DNA of 64,000 nucleotides, from the NCBI RefSeq assembly GCF_029227915.1, contig NC_079878.1, positions 30,841,501-30,905,500 of the forward strand, in the 5' to 3' direction. Under the pieces are notes generated by a model, which worked only from the letters and a program-made list of their open reading frames with translations, was not told where the DNA came from and did no database searches. How positions within the stretch are numbered: the stretch's first letter is position 1; every line of letters begins with the position of its first letter. The position numbers and the translations under genes are program-made. Shown here piece after piece: positions 27,316 through 40,550 of this stretch. The stretch comes from Hydractinia symbiolongicarpus. Lineage: Eukaryota > Cnidaria > Hydrozoa > Anthoathecata > Hydractiniidae.

Positions 27316-30157
27316 CGCATGAGACTTGTAGTTTTCAGGAATGTTTTCATTTTTGATGAGACGCTTAATGAAAGAAGTTTAATCGCCAGCAAACGAAAAC
27401 CCGCGATTTCCCGTAAATCCCGGGTTTGGCCCGTATAGTCGAATGTATACAAGGAAAGTACCCTGTGAGTAAACTCATTTCCCGAACAATTTTTTAAATT
27501 ACTTTTTCACCACTAAAACGCATGAGACTTGTAGTTTTCAAAAATGTTTTCATTTTTGATGAGAGGCTGAATAAAAGATGTTTAATCGCCGGCAAACGAA
27601 AACCCGCGATTTCCCGTAAATCCAGGACTCGGCCCGTATAGTCAAAAGTATACAAAGAAAGTACCCAGGGAGTAAACTCATTTCCCGAACAATTTTTTCA
27701 ATTATTTTTTCACCACTAAAACGCATGAGACTTGTAGTTTTCAGGAATGTTTTCATTTTTCATGAGACACTTAATGAAAGAAGTTTAATCGCCAGCAAAC
27801 GAAAAGCCGCGATTTCCCGTAAATCCCGGGCTTGGCCCGTATAGTCGAATGTATACAAAGAAAGTACCCTGTGAGTAAACTCATTTCCCTAACAATTTTT
27901 TAAATTTTTTTTTCACCACTAAAACGCATGAGACTTGTAGTTCTCAAAAATGTTTTCATTTTTGATGAGACACTGAATAAAAGAAGTTTAATCGCCGGCA
28001 AACAAAAACCCGCGATTTCCCGTAAATCCCGTGCTTGGTTCGTATAGTCGAGTACATACAAAGAAAGTACCCTGTGAGTAAACTCATTTCCAGAACGATT
28101 TTTTAAATTATCTTTTCACCACTAAAACGCATGAGACTTGTAGTTTTCAAAAATGTTTTCATTTTTGATGAGACTCTTAATAAAAGAAGTTTAATCGCCG
28201 GCAAACGAAAACCCGCGAATTCCCGTAAATCCTGGACTCGGCCCGTATAGTCAAAAGTATACAAAGAAAATACCCAGGGAGTAAACACATTTCCCGAACG
28301 ATTTTTTAAATTACTTTTTCACCACTAAAACGCATGAGACTTGTAGTTTTCAAAAATGTTTTCATTTTTGATGAGACGCTGAATAAAAGAAGTTTAATCG
28401 CCGGCAAACGAAAACCCGCGATTTCCCGTAAATCCTGGACTCGGCCCGTATAGTCAAAAGTATACAAAGAAAATACGCAGGGAGTAAACTCATTTCCAGA
28501 ACGATTTTTTAAATTATCTTTTCACCACTAAAACGCATGAGACTTGTAGTATTCAAAAATGTTTTCATTTTTGATGAGACGCTGAATAAAAGATGTTTAA
28601 TCGCCGGCAAACCAAAACCCGCGATTTCCCGTAAATCCCGGACTCGGCCCGTATAATCAAAAGTATACAAAGAAAGTACCCAGGGAGTAAACTCATTTCC
28701 CGAACGATTTTTTAAATTATTTTTTCACCACTAAAACGCATGAGACTTGTAGTTTTCAGGAATGTTTTCATTTTTGATGAGACGCTTAATGAAAGAAGTT
28801 TAATCGCCAGCAAACGAAAAGCCGCAATTTCCCGTAAATCCCGGGTTTGGCCCGTATAGTCGAATGTATACAAGGAAAGTACCCTGTGAGTAAACTCATT
28901 TCCCGAACAATTTTTTAAATTATTTTTTCACCACTAAAACGCATGAGACTTGTAGTTTTCAAAAATGTTTTCATTTTTGATGAGACTCTTAATGAAAGAA
29001 GTTTAATCGCCGGCAAACGAAATCCCGCGATTTTCCGTAAATGCCGTGCTTGGCCCGTATAGTCGAGTATATACAAAGAAAGTACCCTGTGAGTAAACTC
29101 ATTTCCAGAACGATTTTTTAAATTATCTTTTAACCACTAAAACGCATGAGACTTGTAGTTTTTAAAAATGTTTTCATTTTTGATGAGACGCGGAATAAAA
29201 GAAGTTTAATCGCCGGCAAACGAAAACCCGCGATTTCCCGTTAATCCCGGACTCGGCCCGTATAGTCAAAAGTATACAAAGAAAATACGCAGGGAGTAAA
29301 CTCATTTTCCGAACGATTTTTTAAATTATTTTTTCACCACTAAAACGCATGAGACTTGTAGTTTTCAGGACTGTTTTCATTTTTGATGAGACGCTGAATG
29401 AAAGAAGTTTAATCGCCGGCAAACGAAAACCCGCGATTTTCCGTAAATCCCGGGCTTGGCTCGTATAGTCGAATGTATACAAAGAAAGTACCCTGTGAGT
29501 AAACTCATTTCCCGAACGATTTTTTAAATTATTTTTTCACCACTAAAACGCATGAGACTTGTAGTTTTCAAAAATGTTTTCATTTTTGATGAGACGCTGA
29601 ATATAAGAAGTTTAATCGCCGGCAAACAGAAACTCGCGATTTCCCGTAAATCCCGTGCTTGGCCCGTATAGTCGAGTACATACAAAGAAAGTACCCTGTG
29701 AGTAAACTCATTTCCAGAACGATTTTTTAAATTATCTTTTCACCACTAAAACGCATGAGACTTGTAGTTTTCAAAAATGTTTTCATTTTTGATGAGACTC
29801 TGAATAAAAGAAGTTTAATCGCCGGCAAACGAAAACCCGCGAATTCCCGTAAATCCTGGACTCGGCCCGTATATTCAAAAGTATACAAAGAAAATACCCA
29901 GGGAGTAAACACATTTCCCGAACGATTTTTTAAATTATTTTTTCGCCACTAAAACGCATGAGACTTGTAGTTTTCAGGAATGTTTTCATTTATGATGAGA
30001 CGCTTAATGAAAGAAGTTTAATCGCCGGCAAACGAGAACCCGCGATTTCCCGTAAATCCCGGGCTTGGCCCGTATAGTCGAATGTATACAAAGAAAGTAC
30101 CCTGTGAGTAAACTCATTTCTCGAAGGATTTTTTAAATTATTTTTTCACCACTAAAA
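27316..30157 (+). repeat. Fourteen-monomer HOR, copy 2 (2842 bp)
   Basis: This is the tandem partner of 24474-27315 and contains the eleven-monomer block at 27722-29954. It has private changes such as CAGGACTG (29367) and AAACAGAAACTCG (29624). The segment 27316-31171 also has a long-range copy at 42327-46588. Confidence 0.9.
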
Positions 30158-31171
30158 CGCATGAGACTTGTAGTTTTCAGGAATGTTTTCATTTTTGATG
30201 AGACGCTTAATGAAAGAAGTTTAATCGCCAGCAAACGAAAACCCGCGATTTCCCGTAAATCCCAGGCTTGGCCCGTATAGTCGAATGTATACAAAGAAAG
30301 TACCCTGTGAGTACACTCATTTTCCGAACGATTTTTTAAATTATTTTTTCACCACTAAAGCGCATGAGACTTGTAGTTTTCAAAAATGTTTTCATTTTTG
30401 ATGAGACGCCGAATAAAAGAAGTTTAATCACCGGCAAACAAAAATCCGCGATTTCCCGTAAATCCCGTGCTTGGCCCGTATAGTCGAGTACATACAAAGA
30501 AAGTACCCTGTGAGTAAACTCATTTCCAGAACGATTTTTTAAATTATCTTTTCACCACTAAAACGCATGAGACTTGTAGTTTTCAAAAATGTTTTCATTT
30601 TTGATGAGACTCTGAATAAAAGAAGTTTAATCGCCGGCAAACGAAAACCCGCGAATTCCCGTAAATCCTGGACTCGGCCCGTATAGTCAAAAGTATACAA
30701 AGAAAATACCCAGGGAGTAAACACATTTCCCGAAAGATTTTTTAAATTATTTTTTCACCACTAAAACGCATGAGACTTGTAGTTTTTAGGAATGTTTTCA
30801 TTTTTGATGAGACGTTTAATGAAAGAAGTTTAATCGCCGGCAAACGAAAACCCGCGATTTCCCGTAAAGGCCGTGCTTGGCCCGTATAGTCGAGTATATA
30901 CAAAGAAAGTACCCTGCGAGTAAACTCATTTCCAGAACGATTTTTTAAATTACCTTTTCACCACTAAAACGCATGAGACTTGTAGTTTTCAAAAATGTTT
31001 TCATTTTTGATGAGACGCGGAATAAAAGAAGTTAATCGCCGGCAAACGAAAACCCGCGATTTCCCGTTAATCCCGGACTCGGCCCGTATAGTCAAAAGTA
31101 TACAAAGAAAATACGCAGGGAGTAAACTCATTTCCCGAACGATTTTTTAAATTATTTTTTCACCACTAAAA
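30158..31171 (+). repeat. Five monomers after the 14-mer block
   Basis: These five units include GCCGAATAAAAG with ATCACCGGC, GAGACTCTG, GACGTTTAATG with TAAAGGCCG, and a 202-bp unit with AGAAGTTAATCG. They match 45575-46588 in order, as the end of the long-range copy. Confidence 0.83.
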
Positions 31172-33403
31172 CGCATGAGACTTGTAGTTTTCAAAAATGT
31201 TTTCATTCTTGATGAGACGCTGAATAAAAGAAGTTTAATCGCCGGCAAACCAAAACTCGCGATTTCCCGTAAATCCCGGACTCGGCCTGTATAGTAAAAA
31301 GTATAGAAAGAAAGTACCCTGCGAGTAAACTCATTTCCAGAACGATTTTTTAAATTACCTTTTCACCACTAAAACGCATGAGACTTGTAGTTTTCAAAAA
31401 TGTTTTCATATTTGATGAGACGCTGAATAAAAGAAGTTTAATCGCCGGCAAACGATAACCCGCAAATTCCCGTAATCCCGGACTCGGCTCGTATAGCCAA
31501 AAGTATACAAAGAAAGTACCCAGGGAATAAACTCATTTCCCGAACGATTTTTTAAATTATTTTTTCACCACTAAAACACATGAGACTTGTAGTTTTCAAA
31601 AATGTTTTCATTTTTAATGAGACGCTGAATAAAAGAAGTTTAATCGCCGGCAAACGAAAATCCGCGATTTCCCGTAAATCCCGGACTCGGCCCGTATAGT
31701 ACAAAGTATACAAAGAAAGTACTCAGGAAGTAAACTCATTTCCCGAACGATTTTTTAAATTATTTTTTCAACACTAAAACGCATGAGACTTGTAGTCTTC
31801 AAAAGTGTTTTCATTTTTGATGAGACGCAAAATAAAAGAAGTTTAATCGCCGGCAAACGAAAACCCGTGATTTCCTGTAAATCCCGGACTCGGCCCGTAT
31901 AGTCAAAAGTATACAAAGAAAATATCCAGGGAGTAAACACATTTCCCGAAGGATTTTTTAAAGTATTTTTTCACCACTAAAACGCATGAGACTTGTAGTT
32001 TTCAAAAATGTTTTCATTTTTAATGAGACGCTGAATAAAAGAAGTTTAATCGCCGGCAAACGAAAACCCGCACATATCCGTAAATCCCAGACTCGGCCCG
32101 TACAGCCAAAAGTATACAAAGAAAGTACCCAGGGAGTAAGCTCATTTCCCGAACGATTTTTTAAATTATTTTTTCACCACTAAAACACATGAGACTTGTA
32201 GTTTTCAAAAATGTTTTCATTTTTAATGAGACGCTGAATAAAAGAAATTTAATCGCCGGCAAACGAAAACCCGCGATTTCCCGTAAATCCCGGACTCGGC
32301 CCGTATAGTACAAAGTATACAAAGAAAGTACTCAGGAAGTAAACTCATTTCCCGAACGATTTTTTAAATTATTTTTTCAACACTAAAACGCATGAGACTT
32401 GTAGTTTTTAAAAATGTTTTCATTTTTGATGAGACGCTTAATGAAAGAGGTTTAATCGCCGGCAAACGAAAACCCGCGATTTCCCGTAAATCCCGGGCTT
32501 AGCCCGTATAGTCGAATGTATACAAAGAAAGTACCCTGTGAGTAAACTCATTTCCAGAACGAATTTTTAAATTATCTTTTCACCACTAAAGCGCATGAGA
32601 CTTGTAGTTTTCAAAAATGTTTTCATTTTTAATGAGACGCTGAATAAAAGAAGTTTAATCGCCGGCAAACGAAAACCCGCACATATCCGTAAATCCCGGA
32701 CTCGGCCCGTACAGCCAAAAGTATACAAAGAAAGTACCCAGGGAGTAAGCTCATTTCCCGAACGATTTTTTAAATTATTTTTTCACCACTAAAACACATG
32801 AGACTTGTAGTTTTCAAAAATGTTTTCATTTTTAATGAGACGCTGAATAAAAGAAATTTAATCGCTGGCAAACGAAAACCCGCGATTTCCCGTAAATCCC
32901 GGACTCGGCCCGTATAGTACAAAGTATACAAAGAAAGTACTCAGGAAGTAAACTCATTTCCCGAACGATTTTTTAAATTATTTTTTCAACACTAAAACGC
33001 ATGAGACTTGTAGTTTTTAAAAATGTTTTCATTTTTGATGAGACGCTTAATGAAAGAGGTTTAATCGCCGGCAAACGAAAACCCGCGATTTCCCGTAAAT
33101 CCCGGGCTTAGCCCGTATAGTCGAATGTATACAAAGAAAGTACCCTGTGAGTAAACTCATTTCCAGAACGAATTTTTAAATTATCTTTTCACCACTAAAA
33201 CGCATGAGACTTGTAATTTTCAAAAATGTTTTCATTTTTAATGAGACGCGGTATAAAAGAAGTTTAATCGCCGGCAAACGAAAACCCGCGATTTCCCGTA
33301 AATCCCGGACTCGGACCGTATAGTCAATAGTATACAAAGAAAATACCCAGGGAGTAAACTCATTTCCCGAACGATTTTTTAAATTATTTTTTCACCACTA
33401 AAA
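31172..33403 (+). repeat. Left-type island, partner of 12905-15136
   Basis: Eleven monomers match 12905-15136 at an offset of 18,267 bp. The monomer types abruptly return to those of the left third of the array (CATTCTTG, CATATTTG, CACATATCC, GTACAAAG), and CAGGAATG units are absent from here to about 36470. Confidence 0.84.
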
Positions 33404-33808
33404 CGCATGAGACTTGTAGTTTTCAAAAATGTTTTCATTCTTGATCAGACGCTGAATAAAAGAAGTTTAATCGCCGGCAAACCAAAACTCGCGATTTCCC
33501 GTAAATCCCGGACTCGGCCTGTATAGTAAAAAGTATAGAAAGAAAGTACCCTGCGAGTAAACTCATTTCCAGAACGATTTTTTAAATTACCTTTTCACCA
33601 CTAAAACGCATGAGACTTGTAGTTTTCAAAAATGTTTTCATATTTGATGAGACGCTGAATAAAAGAAGTTTAATCGCCGGCAAACGATAACCCGCAAATT
33701 CCCGTAATCCCGGACTCGGCCCGTATAGCCAAAAGTATACAAAGAAAGTACCCAGGGAGTAAACTCATTTCCCGAACGATTTTTTAAATTATTTTTTCAC
33801 CACTAAAA
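32795..33808 (+). repeat. Five-monomer HOR (P type), tandem copy 1 (1014 bp)
   Basis: This unit repeats at offset 1014 (5 x 203 minus 1). Markers are AAATTTAATCGCTGGC, GGCTTAGCCC, CGCGGTATAAAAG (33247 and 34261), CATTCTTGATCAG and the 202-bp CCCGTAATCCC unit. The order is the same as 122-1135 apart from rotation. Confidence 0.9.
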
Positions 33809-34822
33809 CACATGAGACTTGTAGTTTTCAAAAATGTTTTCATTTTTAATGAGACGCTGAATAAAAGAAATTTAATCGCTGGCAAACGAAAACCCGCGAT
33901 TTCCCGTAAATCCCGGACTCGGCCCGTATAGTACAAAGTATACAAAGAAAGTACTCAGGAAGTAAACTCATTTCCCGAACGATTTTTTAAATTATTTTTT
34001 CAACACTAAAACGCATGAGACTTGTAGTTTTTAAAAATGTTTTCATTTTTGATGAGACGCTTAATGAAAGAGGTTTAATCGCCGGCAAACGAAAACCCGC
34101 GATTTCCCGTAAATCCCGGGCTTAGCCCGTATAGTCGAATGTATACAAAGAAAGTACCCTGTGAGTAAACTCATTTCCAGAACGAATTTTTAAATTATCT
34201 TTTCACCACTAAAACGCATGAGACTTGTAATTTTCAAAAATGTTTTCATTTTTAATGAGACGCGGTATAAAAGAAGTTTAATCGCCGGCAAACGAAAACC
34301 CGCGATTTCCCGTAAATCCCGGACTCGGACCGTATAGTCAATAGTATACAAAGAAAATACCCAGGGAGTAAACTCATTTCCCGAACGATTTTTTAAATTA
34401 TTTTTTCACCACTAAAACGCATGAGACTTGTAGTTTTCAAAAATGTTTTCATTCTTGATCAGACGCTGAATAAAAGAAGTTTAATCGCCGGCAAACCAAA
34501 ACTCGCGATTTCCCGTAAATCCCGGACTCGGCCTGTATAGTAAAAAGTATAGAAAGAAAGTACCCTGCGAGTAAACTCATTTCCAGAACGATTTTTTAAA
34601 TTACCTTTTCACCACTAAAACGCATGAGACTTGTAGTTTTCAAAAATGTTTTCATATTTGATGAGACGCTGAATAAAAGAAGTTTAATCGCCGGCAAACG
34701 ATAACCCGCAAATTCCCGTAATCCCGGACTCGGCTCGTATAGCCAAAAGTATACAAAGAAAGTACCCAGGGAATAAACTCATTTCCCGAACGATTTTTTA
34801 AATTATTTTTTCACCACTAAAA
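33809..34822 (+). repeat. Five-monomer HOR (P type), tandem copy 2 (1014 bp)
   Basis: This is the second tandem copy of 32795-33808. It differs by GGCTCGTATAGCC for GGCCCGTATAGCC and GGAATAAAC for GGAGTAAAC. It ends exactly where the recurrent six-monomer module resumes at 34823. Confidence 0.9.
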
Positions 34823-36242
34823 CACATGAGACTTGTAATTTTCAAAAATGTTTTCATTTTTAATGAGACGCTGAATGGAAGAGGTTTAATCGCCGGCAAA
34901 CGAAAACCCGCGATTTCCCGTAAATCCCGGACTCGGCCCGTATAGTACAAAGTATACAAAGAAAGTACCCTGTGAGTAAACTCATTTCCAGAAAGATTTT
35001 TTAAATTATCTTTTCACCACTAAAACGCATGAGACTTGTAGCTTTCAAAAATCTTTTCATTTTTGATAAGACGCGAAATAAAAGAAGTTTAATCGCCGGA
35101 AACGAAAACCCGCGATTTCCCGTTAATCCCGGACTCGGACCGTATAGTCAAAAGTATACAAAGAAAATACCCAGGGAGTAAACTCATTTCCTGAACGATT
35201 TTTTAAATTATTTTTTCACCACTAAGACGTATGAGACTTGTAGTTTTCAAAAATGTTTTCATTTTTGATGAGACGCTGTATAAAAGAAGTTTAATCGCCG
35301 GCAAACGAAAACCCGCGATTTCCCGTAAATCCTGGACTCGGCCCGTATAGTCAAAAGTATACAAAGAAAATACGCAGGGAGTAAACTCATTTCCAGAACG
35401 ATTTTTTAAATTATCTTTTCACCACTAAAACGCATGAGACTTGTAGTTTTCAAAAATGTTTTCATTTTTGATGAGACGCTGAATAAAAGAGGTTTAATCG
35501 CCGGCAAACGAAAACCCGCGATTTCCCGTAAATCCCAGGCTTGGCCCGTATAGTCGAATGTATACAAAGAAAGTACCCAGGGAGTAAACTCATTTCCAGA
35601 ACGATTTTTTAAATTATCTTTTCACCACTAAAACGCATGAGACTTGTAGTTTTCAAAAATGTTTTCATTTTTGATGAGACGCTGAATAAAAGAGGTTTAA
35701 TCGCCGGCAAACGAAAACCCGCGATTTCCCGTAAATCCCAGGCTTGGCCCGTATAGTCGAATGTATACAAAGAAAGTACCCAGGGAGTAAACTCATTTCC
35801 AGAACGATTTTTTAAATTATCTGTTCACCACTAAAACGCATGAGACTTGTAGCTTTCAAAAATGTTTTCATTTTTGATAAGACGCGGAATAAAAGAAGTT
35901 TAATCGCCGGAAACGAAAACCCGCGATTTCCCGTTAATCCCGGACTCGGCCCGTATAGTCAAAAGTATACAAAGAAAATACCCAGGGAGTAAACGCATTT
36001 CCTGAACGATTTTTTAAATTATTTTTTCACCACTAAGACGTATGAGACTTGTAGTTTTCAAAAATGTTTTCATTTTTGATGAGACGCTGAATAAAAAAAA
36101 GTTTAATCGCCGGCAAACGAAAACCCGCGATTTCCCGTAAATCCTGGACTCGGCCCGTATAGTCAAAAGTATACAAAGAAAATACGCAGGGAGTAAACTC
36201 ATTTCCAGAACGATTTTTTAAATTATCTTTTCACCACTAAAA
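34823..36242 (+). repeat. Recurrent module, copy 4, with one monomer doubled
   Basis: This has the same order as 15137-16354 but seven units instead of six. The AAAAGAGG/CCAGGCTTGG monomer is present twice in tandem (35431-35633 and 35634-35836). The first unit has GAATGGAAGAGG. Confidence 0.85.
35431..35836 (+). repeat. Single-monomer tandem duplication (2 x 203 bp)
   Basis: Two neighbouring units are identical or nearly so, while the other module copies have only one of them. They differ visibly only in their distal part, where the second ends in TTATCTGTTC as the single version does elsewhere. This is the smallest step of array growth seen here. Confidence 0.88.
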
Positions 36243-37055
36243 CGCATGAGACTTGTAGCTTTCAAAAATGTTTTCATTTTTGATGAGAGGCTGAATAAAA
36301 GATGTTTAATCGCCGGCAAACGAAAACCCGCGATTTCCCGTAAATCCCGGACTCGGCCCGTATAGTCAAAAGTATACAAAGAAAGTACCCAGGGAGTAAA
36401 CTCATTTCCCGAACGATTTTTTAAATTATTTTTTCACCACTAAAACGCATGAGACTTGTAGTTTTCAGGAATGTTTTCATTTTTGATGAGACGCTGAATA
36501 AAAGAAGTTTAATCGCCGGCAAACGAAAACCCGCGAATTCCCGTAAATCCCGGACACGGCCCGTATAGTCAAAAGTATACAAAGAAAGTACCCAGGGAGT
36601 AAACTCATTTCCCGAACGATTTTTTAAATTATTTTTTCACCACTAAAACGCATGAGACTTGTAGTTTTTCAAAAATGTTTTCATTTTTGATGAGACGCTG
36701 ATTAAAAGAAGTTTAATCGCCGGCAAACGAAAACCCGCGACTTCCCGTAAATCCCGTGCTTGGCTCGTATAGTCGAGTATATACAAAGAAAGAACCCTGT
36801 GAGTAAATTCCTTTCAAGAGCGATTTTTTATATTATCTTTTCATCACTAAAACGCATGAGACTTGTAGTTTTCAAAAATGTTTTCATTTTTGATGAGATG
36901 CGGAATAAAAGAAGTTTAATCGCCGGCAAACGAAAACCCGCGATTTCCCGTAAATCCCGGACTCGGCCCGTATAGTCAAAAGTACACAAAGAAAATACCC
37001 AGGGAGTAAACTCTTTTCCCGAACGATTTTTTAAATTATTTTTTCACCACTAAAA
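36243..37055 (+). repeat. Four diverged monomers
   Basis: These units carry several private changes: an extra T in TAGTTTTTC (about 36665), GGACACGG, TTCAAGAGCG, TTTTATATTATC and CATCACTAAAA. They look more diverged than their neighbours. The altered 36845-37055 monomer and its neighbour allow a 71-codon plus-strand frame (36760-36975), which I do not consider a gene. Confidence 0.8.
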
Positions 37056-37663
37056 CGTATGAGACTTGTAGTTTTCAAAAATGTTTTCATTTTTGATGAG
37101 ACGCTGAATAAAAGAAGTTTAATCGCCGGCAAACGAAAACCTGCGATTTCCCGTAAATCCCGGACTCGGCCCGTATAGTCAAAAGTATACAAAGAAGGTA
37201 CCCAGGGAGTAAACTCATTTCCAGAACGATTTTTTAAATTATCTTTTCACCACTAAAACGCATGAGACTTGTGGTTTTCAAAAATGTTTTCATTTTTGAT
37301 GAGACGCGGAATAAAAGAAGTTTAATCGCCAACAAACGAAAACCCGCGATTTCCCGTAAATCCCGGGCTTGGCCCGTATAGTCGAATATATACAAAGAAA
37401 TTACCCTGTGAGTAACTTATTTCCAGAACGATTTTTTAAATTATCTTTTCACCACTAAAACGCATGAGACTTGTAGTTTTCAAAAATGTTTTCATTTTTG
37501 ATGAGACGCGGAATAAAAGAAGTTTAATCGCCGGCAAACGAAAACCCGCGATTTCCCGTTACTCCCGGACTCGGCCCGTATAGTCAAAAGTATATAAAGA
37601 AAGTACCCAGGGAGTAAACTCATTTCCCGAACGATTTTTTAAATTACTTTTTCGCCACTAAAA
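37056..37663 (+). repeat. Three-monomer block, partner of 41516-42123
   Basis: This 608-bp block matches 41516-42123 at an offset of 4460. Shared markers are AAGAAGGTACCC, ACTTGTGGTTTTC, GAAATTACCCTGTGAGTAAC and CCGTTACTCCC. The match fades over the last ~40 bp. Confidence 0.82.
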
Positions 37664-38928
37664 CGCATGAGACTTGTAGTTTTTAAAAATGTTTTCATTT
37701 TTGATGAGACGCTGAATAAAAGATGTTTAATCGCCGGCAAACGAAAACCAGCGATTTCCCGTTAATCCCGGACTCGGCCCGTATTGTCAAAAGTATACAA
37801 AGAAAGTACCCAGGGAGTAAACTCATTTCCCGAACGAATTTTTAAATTATTTTTTCACCACTAAAACGCATGAGACTTGTAGTTTTCAGGAATGTTTTCA
37901 TTTTTGATGAGACGCTTAATGAAAGGGGTTTAATCGCCGGAAACGAACACCCGCGATTTCCCGTAAATCCCGGGATTGGCCCGTGTAGTCGAATGTATAC
38001 AAAGAAAGTACCCTGTGAGTAAACTCATTTCCTGAACAATTTTTTAAATTATTTTTTCACCACTAAAACGCATGAGACTTGTAGTTTTCAAAAATGTTTT
38101 CATTTTTGCTGAGACGCTTAATGAAAGAAGTTTAATCGCCAGCAAACGAAAAGCCGCGATTTCCCGTAAATCCCGGGTTTGGCCCGTATAGTCGAATGTA
38201 TACAAGGAAAGTACCCTGTGAGTAAACTCATTTCCCGAACAATTTTTTAAAATATTTTTTCACCACTAAAACGCATGAGACTTGTAGTTTTCAAAAATGT
38301 TTTCATTCTTGATGAGACGCTGAATAAAAGAAGTTTAATCGCCGGCAAACCAAAACTCGCGATTTCCCGTAAATCCCGGACTCGGCCTGTATAGTAAAAA
38401 GTATAGAAAGAAAGTACCCTGCGAGTAAACTCATTTCCAGAACGATTTTTTAAATTACCTTTTCACCACTAAAACGCATGAGACTTGTAGTTTTTAAAAA
38501 TGTTTTCATATTTGATGAGACGCTGAATAAAAGAAGTTTAATCGCCGGCAAACGATAACCCGCAAATTCCCGTAATCCCGGACTCGGCTCGTATAGCCAA
38601 AAGTATACAAAGAAAGTACCCAGGGAATAAACTCATTTCCCGAACGATTTTTTAAATTATTTTTTCACTACTAAAACACATGAGACTTGTAGTTTTCAAA
38701 AATGTTTTCATTTTTAATGAGACGCTGAATAGAAGAGGTTTAATCGCCGGCAAACGAAAACCCGCGATTTCCCGTAAATCCCGGACTCGGCCCGTATAGT
38801 ACAAAGTATACAAAGAAAGTACCCTGTGAGTAAACTCATTTCCAGAAAGATTTTTTAAATTATCTTTTCACCACTAAAACGCATGAGACTTGTAGCTTTC
38901 AAAAATCTTTTCATTTTTGATAAGACGC
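37510..38928 (+). repeat. Seven-monomer HOR, copy 1 (1419 bp)
   Basis: The unit repeats at offset 1419: ACTCCCGG at 37561 and 38980, CGGGATTGG at 37971 and 39390. Its right edge falls inside a chimeric monomer (38880 onward). That monomer switches from the TAGCTTTC/GATAAG type to the CGCGGAATAAAAG/CCGTTACTCCC type between about 38922 and 38930. Confidence 0.85.
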
Positions 38929-40550
38929 GGAATAAAAGAAGTTTAATCGCCGGCAAACGAAAACCCGCGATTTCCCGTTACTCCCGGACTCGGCCCGTAT
39001 AGTCAAAAGTATACAAAGAAAGTACCCAGGGAGTAAACTCATTTCCCGAACGATTTTTTAAATTACTTTTTCGCCACTAAAACGCATGAGACTTGTAGTT
39101 TTTAAAAATGTTTTCATTTTTGATGAGACGCTGAATAAAAGATGTTTAATCGCCGGCAAACGAAAACCAGCGATTTCCCGTTAATCCCGGACTCGGCCCG
39201 TATTGTCAAAAGTATACAAAGAAAGTACCCAGGGAGTAAACTCATTTCCCGAACGATTTTTTAAATTATTTTTTCACCACTAAAACGCATGAGACTTGTA
39301 GTTTTCAGGAATGTTTTCATTTTTGATGAGACGCTTAATGAAAGGGGTTTAATCGCCGGAAACGAAAACCCGCGATTTCCCGTAAATCCCGGGATTGGCC
39401 CGTGTAGTCGAATGTATACAAAGAAAGTACCCTGTGAGTAAACTCATTTCCTGAACAATTTTTTAAATTATTTTTTCACCACTAAAACGCATGAGACTTG
39501 TAGTTTTTAAAAATGTTTTCATTTTTGATGAGACGCTTATGGAAAGGGGTTTAATCGCAGGCAAGCGAAAACCCGCGATTTCCCCTAAATCCCTGACTCG
39601 GCCCGTATAGTCAAAAGTATAAAAAGAAAGTACCCAGGGAGTAAACTCATTTCCCAAACGATTTTTTAAATTAATTTTTCACCACTAAAACGCATGAGAC
39701 TTGTAGTTTTCAAAAATGTTTTCATTTTTGATGAGACGCTTAATGAAAGAAGTTTAATCGCCAGCAAACGAAAAGCCGCGATTTCCCGTAAATCCCGGGT
39801 TTGGCCCGTATAGTCGAATGTATACAAGGAAAGTACCCTGTGAGTAAACTCATTTCCCGAACAATTTTTTAAATTATTTTTTCACCACTAAAACGCATGA
39901 GACTTGTAGTTTTCAAAAATGTTTTCATTCTTGATGAGACGCTGAATAAAAGAAGTTTAATCGCCGGCAAACCAAAACTCGCGATTTCCCGTAAATCCCG
40001 GACTCTGCCTGTATAGTAAAAAGTATAGAAAGAAAGTACCCTGCGAGTAAACTCATTTCCAGAACGATTTTTTAAATTACCTTTTCACCACTAAAACGCA
40101 TGAGACTTGTAGTTTTCAAAAATGTTTTCATATTTGATGAGACGCTGAATAAAAGAAGTTTAATCGCCGGCAAACGATAACCCGCAAATTCCCGTAATCC
40201 CGGACTCGGCTCGTATAGCCAAAAGTATACAAAGAAAGTACCCAGGGAATAAACTCATTTCCCGAACGATTTTTTAAATTATTTTTTCACCACTAAAACA
40301 CATGAGACTTGTAGTTTTCAAAAATGTTTTCATTTTTAATGAGACGCTGAATAGAAGAGGTTTAATCGCCGGCAAACGAAAACCCGCGATTTCCCGTAAA
40401 TCCCGGACTCGGCCCGTATAGTACAAAGTATACAAAGAAAGTACCCTGTGAGTTAACTCATTTCCAGAAAGATTTTTTAAATTATCTTTTCACCACTAAA
40501 ACGCATGAGACTTGTAGCTTTCAAAAATCTTTTCATTTTTGATAAGACGC
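38929..40550 (+). repeat. Seven-monomer HOR, copy 2, with one extra monomer
   Basis: This copy matches 37510-38928 but is 203 bp longer. The extra unit is 39488-39690, marked by TTATGGAAAGGGG, CGCAGGCAAGCG and CCCCTAAATCCCTGACTCGG. A close relative of that unit sits at 42124-42326. Because of it the later markers repeat at offset 1622, e.g. CATTCTTG at 38304 and 39926. Confidence 0.83.

Noticed and set aside
36760-36975. 71-codon plus-strand frame, also at 60291-60506
   Set aside because: It appears where a TTTTATATTATC variant removes a stop between monomers. It is repeat-derived, with no independent evidence of coding.
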